The position numbers and the translations under genes were made by a program. The notes under the pieces are model-generated. The model saw only the letters and a program-made list of their open reading frames with translations. It was not told where the DNA came from and did not search any database. Shown one piece after another: positions 59,568-64,000 of a stretch of DNA of 64,000 nt. Origin of the DNA: Deferrisoma camini S3R1 (GTDB taxonomy: Bacteria > Desulfobacterota > Deferrisomatia > Deferrisomatales > Deferrisomataceae); contig NZ_JAFN01000001.1 in assembly GCF_000526155.1 (NCBI RefSeq), positions 1,120,501 through 1,184,500 of the forward strand, written 5' to 3'. The first letter of the stretch is position 1. Every line of letters begins with the position of its first letter.

Positions 59568-60884
59568 TCAGGGGGCCACCAGCAGCACCTGCACGTCCAT
59601 CACGTTGGTGCGGGTGGGGCCGGTCACGATCAGGTCCCCCACCGCCTCCAGGTACCGGTAGCTGTCGTTGTTCCGCAGGAACGCCTCCGGGTCCAGCCCC
59701 CGGTCCCGGCCCCGGCGGGCCGTGGAGGGGGTGGCGATGCCCCCGGCCGCGTCCGTGGGGCCGTCGGTGCCGTCGGTTCCCCCGGAGAGCCCGACCACCC
59801 CGTCCCACCCCTCCAGGGCGAGCCCCAGGGCCAGCGCCAGCTCCTGGTTCCGCCCGCCCTTGCCGTGGCCCCGGATCGTGACCGTGGTCTCCCCCCCGGC
59901 CAGGATGCAGGCAGGCGCGGGCAGGGGGTTGCCGGCCTCCCGAACCTCGCAGGCCACCGCGGCCAGCACCCGGGCCACCTCCCGGGCCTCCCCCTCCAGG
60001 CGCGAGGTGAGCATCAGCGGGGCGTACCCGAGCTCCCGGGCCGCGGCGGCGGCGGCCTCGAGGCTCTTGCGGTTCGACCCCACGATCGCGTGGACCACCC
60101 CCTCCAGCCGGGGGTCGCCGGGTTTGGGGGTGTCGGGCACCTCACCCCGCACCCCGGCCTCCAGGTGACGGCGCACCGGCTCGGGCACCCGGTCCCAGAC
60201 CTCCCGCCGGACCAGGACCTCCTTCGCATCCCCGAAGGTGGTGGGATCGGGGGAGAACGGGCCCGACGCGATCACGTCGAGCCGGTCGCCGATCACGTCC
60301 GAGAGCACCAGGTTCACCACCCGCGCCGGGTGGGCCGCGGCCGCCAGGTACCCGCCCTTCACCTGGGAGAGGTGCTTGCGCACCGCGTTGAGCTCGCCGA
60401 TCGCGGCGCCGCTCGAAAGGAGCAGCCGGGTCACCTCCTGCACGTCGTCGAGCCCGATCCCCTCGGCCGGCGCCGCCAGCAGCGCCGACCCCCCTCCGGA
60501 CAGCACCGAGACCACCACGTCGCCGGCCTGGGCGGCCCGCACGATCCCCAGGATCCGGCGGCCCGCGGCCACCCCCCGGGCGTCCGGTACGGGGTGGGAC
60601 GCCTCCACCACCTCGACCCGCTCCAGGGGCAGCCCGTGGCCGTCCTTGACACACACCAGCCCCCCCGCGATCCGGTCGCCCAGCACCTCCTCCACGGCGG
60701 CGGCCATCGGCGCGGACCCCTTGCCGGCCCCCACCACCCACACCCTGCCCCCCGGCCCCACCGGCACCCGGGTGGTCCGGCCGTCCTCCTGCGTCACCAC
60801 CACCGCCCCGTCCTCCCAGGCCAGGTGGCGGCGCACCGCGTCGTGGGGACCGGCCGCCGCCACGGCGGCCCGGAAGATGCGCAC
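59568..60884 (-). CDS. Glycerate 2-kinase (MOFRL family)
   Basis: About 438 residues. GRVWVVGAGKGSAPMAAAVEEVLGDRI, VVSVLSGGGSALLAAPAEGI, SSGAAIGELNAVRKHLSQVKGG, LVLSDVIGDRLDVIASGPFSPDP, ILAGGETTVTIRGHGKGGRNQELALALG and GGTDGTDGPTDAAGGI are the DUF4147/MOFRL motifs. Makes 2-phosphoglycerate from glycerate. Start unclear: GTG 60884, or a CTG at 60899 overlapping the preceding stop; ATG 60965 lies inside the neighbour. Confidence 0.9.
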   Translation of the reverse strand: MRIFRAAVAAAGPHDAVRRHLAWEDGAVVVTQEDGRTTRVPVGPGGRVWVVGAGKGSAPMAAAVEEVLGDRIAGGLVCVKDGHGLPLERVEVVEASHPVPDARGVAAGRRILGIVRAAQAGDVVVSVLSGGGSALLAAPAEGIGLDDVQEVTRLLLSSGAAIGELNAVRKHLSQVKGGYLAAAAHPARVVNLVLSDVIGDRLDVIASGPFSPDPTTFGDAKEVLVRREVWDRVPEPVRRHLEAGVRGEVPDTPKPGDPRLEGVVHAIVGSNRKSLEAAAAAARELGYAPLMLTSRLEGEAREVARVLAAVACEVREAGNPLPAPACILAGGETTVTIRGHGKGGRNQELALALGLALEGWDGVVGLSGGTDGTDGPTDAAGGIATPSTARRGRDRGLDPEAFLRNNDSYRYLEAVGDLIVTGPTRTNVMDVQVLLVAP

Positions 60885-60895
60885 GGCGTCCGACC

Positions 60896-61540
60896 TCAGC
60901 CGCCCTTCTCCTCCGGAAGCGGCAGCAGCTCCACGCGCCCGGCCTTCACCTGCTCTCGTATCCATTCCTCCAGCTCCTTTCGGAACTTCCGTTCCAGGAG
61001 ATACTCCCGGACCTCCCCCCGGAGGTCCAAGGGGCTCGAGCCCGACAGCCGTTCCCCGTTCTCCCGGATGAACCGCATCACATCGGTTAGGGGGACGAAC
61101 GTGAGTTCCCTCCGGAACGCCAGGTACTTACGAGCCAATACCTCCTGACGTTCCCGAAGTCTGAGATGCTCCGGATCGAGCCCCAGAACCCGGCACAGCT
61201 CCGGGTTGGGCCGACCGCAGCGGGCGCTCAGGGCCCTCAGCTCGGCCTCGATCTCCTCGTCGGAGGCCTCCAGCCGCAGCCGCCGGGCCTCGGCCACGAA
61301 CAGCCGGCGCCGGACCAGGGCGTCGCGCACGACCCTGGGCACCCGCTCCCCTTGGGGCCGGCCCTCCAGCCTCCGGATGGCCGCCTCCCGGCGGACCTCG
61401 CTCCAGGTCACGGCGTAGCCGTCCACCCGCCCCACCAGGGCGTCCACCAACGCGCCGGCGGCCGACCCGGCCGCCAGCCCCACGGCCAGGGCCGCGATCA
61501 GCGCCGCCCGCGTCCGCCCCCCTGGTACTGCCGCACCCAT
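60896..61540 (-). CDS. SurA N-terminal-like periplasmic protein
   Basis: 214 residues. Signal-like N-terminus (ALIAALAVGLAAGSAAGALV), then VGRVDGYAVTWSEVRREAAIRRLEG and VVRDALVRRRLFVAEARRLRLEASDEEIEAELRALSARCG, a SurA_N chaperone fold, but without a parvulin (PPIase) domain. Ends with a Glu/Lys-rich helix. May act as an outer-membrane protein chaperone or a cofactor for MltG. ATG 61540 overlaps the mltG end by 43 nt; a GTG 12 nt later is possible. Confidence 0.7.
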   Translation of the reverse strand: MGAAVPGGRTRAALIAALAVGLAAGSAAGALVDALVGRVDGYAVTWSEVRREAAIRRLEGRPQGERVPRVVRDALVRRRLFVAEARRLRLEASDEEIEAELRALSARCGRPNPELCRVLGLDPEHLRLRERQEVLARKYLAFRRELTFVPLTDVMRFIRENGERLSGSSPLDLRGEVREYLLERKFRKELEEWIREQVKAGRVELLPLPEEKGG

Positions 61541-62508
61541 CGACGGTGCTCCTCGTAGGTGGTCGAAAAGACGTGGGTGCCGTCGTTCCGGCTGACGAAG
61601 TACAGGTACGGCACCCGGGCGGGCCGCACCACGGCCTCCAGGCTCGCCCGGCCGGGGTTGGCCACGGGCCCCGGTGGCAGCCCCCGCCGCACGTAGGTGT
61701 TGTAGGGGTGATCGGTCCTCAGGTGCTCGCGGGTCAGGTTGCCGTCGAACTCCGGGATGCCGTAGATCACCGTGGGGTCGCTCTCCAGGCGCATCCCCCG
61801 GGCCAGGCGGTTCCAGAACACGGCCGCCACGAGCGGCCGCTCCTCGGCCACCCCGGTCTCCTTCTCCACGATCGAGGCCAGGGTCACCCACTCCCGAAGC
61901 CCCAGCTCCCGGGCCCGGGCGAGGGGCTCGAGCTCCTCCACCACCTGCCGGAACCGCCCGACCAGGGCGTCCACCACGGACTCGGGGGCCAGGCCGGGGG
62001 CCATCTCGTAGGTGTCGGGGAAGAGGTAGCCTTCGAGGGTCGGGCCCGGCAGCCCCCACCGCCCGGCCGAGCCGGGCGCGTAGCACAGGGCCTCGAACCG
62101 GTCCGGGTCCGTGACTCCGGCCCGGCCGAGGATCCGGGCCATCTCCCGGGCGGTCAGCCCCTCGGGCAGCACGACCCGCACCAGCGCCACCCGGCCCGCC
62201 TCGACCGCGGCCAGCACCCCGGCCGCGGAGACGGGGCCCTCGAACCGGTACGTGCCCGCCTTCAGGCCGCGGGGGTCGCTCCACAGGGCCACGGCGGCCC
62301 GGGCCACCCAGGGGTGGGGGAACAGCCCCGCACCCGCCAGCACCCCGGCCACCTCCCGGGCCGTGGCCCCCCGGGGGACGGTGAGCTCGGCCGACCCCAG
62401 GGCTCGGGGCCGGGTCACCCCGGTGGCGAACCAAACGGCCGCCACCCATCCCAGACCGGCGGCCAGGGCGGCCGCGGTCCACCACCCCTGGCGGCGTGCC
62501 GCGGCCAT
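61498..62508 (-). CDS. mltG: Endolytic murein transglycosylase
   Basis: 336 residues. One N-terminal helix, a LysM-like YceG part (VTRPRALGSAELTVPRGATAREVAGVLAGAG, LKAGTYRF, VVLPEGLTAREMARIL) and the catalytic LASIVEKETGVAEERPLVAAVFWNRLARGMRLESDPTVIYG, TYVRRGLPPGPVANPGRASLEAV with the catalytic Glu. Cleaves nascent glycan strands at the inner membrane. ATG 62508. Starts 5 nt after sdhB ends. Confidence 0.96.
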   Translation of the reverse strand: MAAARRQGWWTAAALAAGLGWVAAVWFATGVTRPRALGSAELTVPRGATAREVAGVLAGAGLFPHPWVARAAVALWSDPRGLKAGTYRFEGPVSAAGVLAAVEAGRVALVRVVLPEGLTAREMARILGRAGVTDPDRFEALCYAPGSAGRWGLPGPTLEGYLFPDTYEMAPGLAPESVVDALVGRFRQVVEELEPLARARELGLREWVTLASIVEKETGVAEERPLVAAVFWNRLARGMRLESDPTVIYGIPEFDGNLTREHLRTDHPYNTYVRRGLPPGPVANPGRASLEAVVRPARVPYLYFVSRNDGTHVFSTTYEEHRRWVRQYQGGGRGRR

Positions 62509-62512
62509 GGCG

Positions 62513-63259
62513 TCAGCGCTGGAACCAGTTGCGCAGGAAGTACCAGGTGGTGTCGCCGTTGAGCTTGGCGATCGCCGTGGTGAGCGGGACCTCCTTGGGG
62601 CACACCTTGACGCAGTTCTGGGCGTTGCCGCACTCGGTGATCCCGCCGTCGCCCATGATCGCCTCGAGCCGCTCCTCGGCCAGCGACCGCCCGATCGGGG
62701 AGATGTTGAAGTACAGCGCCTGGGCCAGGGCGGCCGGGCCGATGAAGTTGGTGCGGCGGTTCACCTGGGGGCACGCCTCCATGCAGCACCCGCAGGTCAT
62801 GCACCGGCTCAGGCGGTACCCGAACTGCCGGCGCTTCTCGGCCAGCCGAGGCCCGGGGCCTAGATCGTAGGTCCCGTCGATGGGCACCCAGCCCTTGATC
62901 CGCTTGAGGTTCTCGAACATGACCGTGCGGTCCACCATCAGGTCGCGGATCAGGGGGAACTTGGACAGGGGCTCCAGCACGATGGGCTGGGGCAGCTCGT
63001 CCACCAGGGCCGAGCAGGCCTGGCGGGCCCGGCCGTTGATCACCATGGTGCACGCCCCGCACACCTCCTCGAGGCAGTTGCAGTCCCACACCACCGGCGT
63101 GGTGGCCTTCCCCTGGGCGTCCACCGGGTTGCGCTGGATCTCCTGCAGGCAGGTGATCACGTTCATGTGGGGGTAGTGGGGGACCGCGAACTCCTCCCAC
63201 CGGGAGGGCGCGTCGGGGCCGTCCTGGCGTCGGATCCGAAGCCGTACCGTGCGGCTCAT
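62513..63259 (-). CDS. sdhB: Succinate dehydrogenase/fumarate reductase iron-sulfur subunit
   Basis: 248 residues. CNCLEEVCGACTMVINGRARQAC binds 2Fe-2S; CMTCGCCMEACP and CGNAQNCVKVCPKEVPL bind 4Fe-4S and 3Fe-4S. Passes electrons between SdhA and the membrane quinone site. The pattern resembles the Bacillus/Wolinella-type (SdhB of type B). Start ATG 63259 overlaps the sdhA stop (ATGA). No SdhC lies downstream; it would be upstream of sdhA, beyond the window. Confidence 0.95.
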   Translation of the reverse strand: MSRTVRLRIRRQDGPDAPSRWEEFAVPHYPHMNVITCLQEIQRNPVDAQGKATTPVVWDCNCLEEVCGACTMVINGRARQACSALVDELPQPIVLEPLSKFPLIRDLMVDRTVMFENLKRIKGWVPIDGTYDLGPGPRLAEKRRQFGYRLSRCMTCGCCMEACPQVNRRTNFIGPAALAQALYFNISPIGRSLAEERLEAIMGDGGITECGNAQNCVKVCPKEVPLTTAIAKLNGDTTWYFLRNWFQR

Positions 63260-64000
63260 CCCATGGTCTCCTTCTTGTCCACGTCGTACTTCCGAGGCCT
63301 CGGGGGGATGTACTGGATGTCCACGTCCTCGTAATCGATCCGGGGCCCGTCCGCGGTGTAGGCGGCCAAGGTGGTCTTCAGGAACCGCTCGTCGTCCCGG
63401 TCGGGGAACTCGGGCTTGTAGTGGGCGCCCCGGCTCTCGTCCCGCAGCCGGGCCCCGAGGGTGATCACGTGGGCCAGCTCGAGCATGTAGTAGAGCTGGC
63501 GCGCGAAGTGCAGGGACTGGTTGGCTCGGGCCCCGCTGTCGGGCGGCCGCAGGTTCGTCCACCGCTCCTTGAACTCGGCGATCCGCTCCAGGGTGGCGTC
63601 CAGCCGGTCGTTGTGGCGCACCACGGTCACGTTCTCGGTCATCACCTCGCCGAGCTCCCGGTGGAGCACGTAGGGGTTCTCGTCGCCGTCCATGGCTCGG
63701 ATCCGGTCCAGGAACTCCCTCTGGCGGGTGGCCTCGAGCTCCCCGTGGCGGGCCGGGTCGGTGTCCGGGGCCTTGTCCAGGGCCCACTCCATGGCCTTCT
63801 GCCCGGCCACCTGGCCCCCGTAGATGCACGACAGGAGGCTGTTGGCCCCCAGCCGGTTCGCGCCGTGGTACTGGTACTCGCACTCACCGGCCGCGAACAG
63901 CCCCGGGATCGCGGTCATCTGGTCGTAGTCCACCCACAGCCCGCCCATGGAGTAGTGGACCGCGGGGAACACCTTCATGGGCACCTTGGCCGGGTCGTCC
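63256..64000 (-). CDS. sdhA: Succinate dehydrogenase/fumarate reductase flavoprotein subunit, C-terminal part
   Basis: About 248 residues of the C-terminal half, truncated by the window. HYSMGGLWVDYDQMTAIPGLFAAGECEYQYHGANRLGANSLLSCIYGG is the FAD/dicarboxylate region with the catalytic His/Arg context; ESRGAHYKPEFPDRDDERFLKTTLA is the capping C-terminus. Catalyses succinate to fumarate or the reverse. Coupled to sdhB by an ATGA overlap. Confidence 0.95.
   Translation of the reverse strand, partial: DDPAKVPMKVFPAVHYSMGGLWVDYDQMTAIPGLFAAGECEYQYHGANRLGANSLLSCIYGGQVAGQKAMEWALDKAPDTDPARHGELEATRQREFLDRIRAMDGDENPYVLHRELGEVMTENVTVVRHNDRLDATLERIAEFKERWTNLRPPDSGARANQSLHFARQLYYMLELAHVITLGARLRDESRGAHYKPEFPDRDDERFLKTTLAAYTADGPRIDYEDVDIQYIPPRPRKYDVDKKETMG

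Overview
The window is high-GC bacterial DNA of deltaproteobacterial (Desulfobacterota / Deferrisomatota-like) character. The evidence is a 15-heme-type periplasmic cytochrome beside a ResB/CcsB (system II) cytochrome c assembly pair, a heme-binding sensor kinase, an EF-Tu-like CysN with a C-terminal CysC-like domain, FolE2, and a classic rpsB-tsf-pyrH-frr-uppS-cdsA-dxr-rseP block. No tRNA, rRNA or CRISPR array was seen. The genus is not determinable from the sequence alone.

Layout. 1-2.2 kb: 5' part of an asparagine synthetase, then two toxin-antitoxin (TA) pairs. 2.7-9.1 kb: sulfate activation (SLC13-type permease, CysC, CysD, CysN, CysQ), which makes PAPS and disposes of PAP. 9.5-14.1 kb: TA pairs, coiled-coil proteins, a four-helix-bundle protein and an IS110 remnant. 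14.7-26.9 kb: a polysaccharide locus with a phosphoglycosyl transferase, Wzy-like polymerase, WecG/TagA-type and GT32 glycosyltransferases, a PAPS-type sulfotransferase, WecB and Wzx. It is partly lower in GC and scarred by decayed IS200/IS605 and ISL3 elements and a partial wzx duplication. 27-34.4 kb: a plastic zone with more TA modules, paralogous coiled-coil genes and Rpn-nuclease debris. 34.8-44.6 kb: conserved housekeeping genes on the minus strand (rhomboid, HD protein, tsaB, rseP, dxr, cdsA, uppS, frr, pyrH, tsf, rpsB). 44.9 kb: a PII protein. 45.6-57.7 kb: an electron-transfer cluster (OmpA lipoprotein, heme sensor kinase, NapH-like Fe-S membrane protein, two cysteine-less redoxin-TPR proteins, multiheme cytochrome, CcsB, ResB, GltD-like flavoprotein with a membrane N-terminus). 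58-64 kb: QueD/FolE2, glycerate kinase, SurA-like protein, MltG, SdhB and the 3' part of SdhA.

The most striking property is the intergenic DNA. About thirty gaps are filled with mosaics of degenerate tandem words of 7 or 8 bp period: (GTGAATC/GTAAATC)n, (TTGGGACG)n, (CTCCCAGC/CTCCTAGC)n, (GTGACGG)n, (GGTCGTT)n and (GTCTCTA)n. They often come in the same order, with a GACGC-GAA-GCGTC palindrome between blocks. One 235-bp mosaic occurs twice, 8 kb apart, with a single mismatch. One mosaic sits in frame inside the asparagine synthetase gene, and others supply the last codons and stop of cysQ and tsaB. Because 7 is not a multiple of 3, the GATTCAC orientation is open in all three frames and always encodes the heptad D-S-R-F-T-I-H, while the GTGAATC orientation has stops in all three frames. 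This repeat system is the main candidate for something undescribed here.

The functional links are inferences. PAPS from CysC/CysD/CysN could feed the sulfotransferase of the polysaccharide locus, with CysQ removing PAP, giving a sulfated surface glycan. The 45.6-57.7 kb cluster looks like an envelope electron-transfer module with its own assembly factors and sensor.
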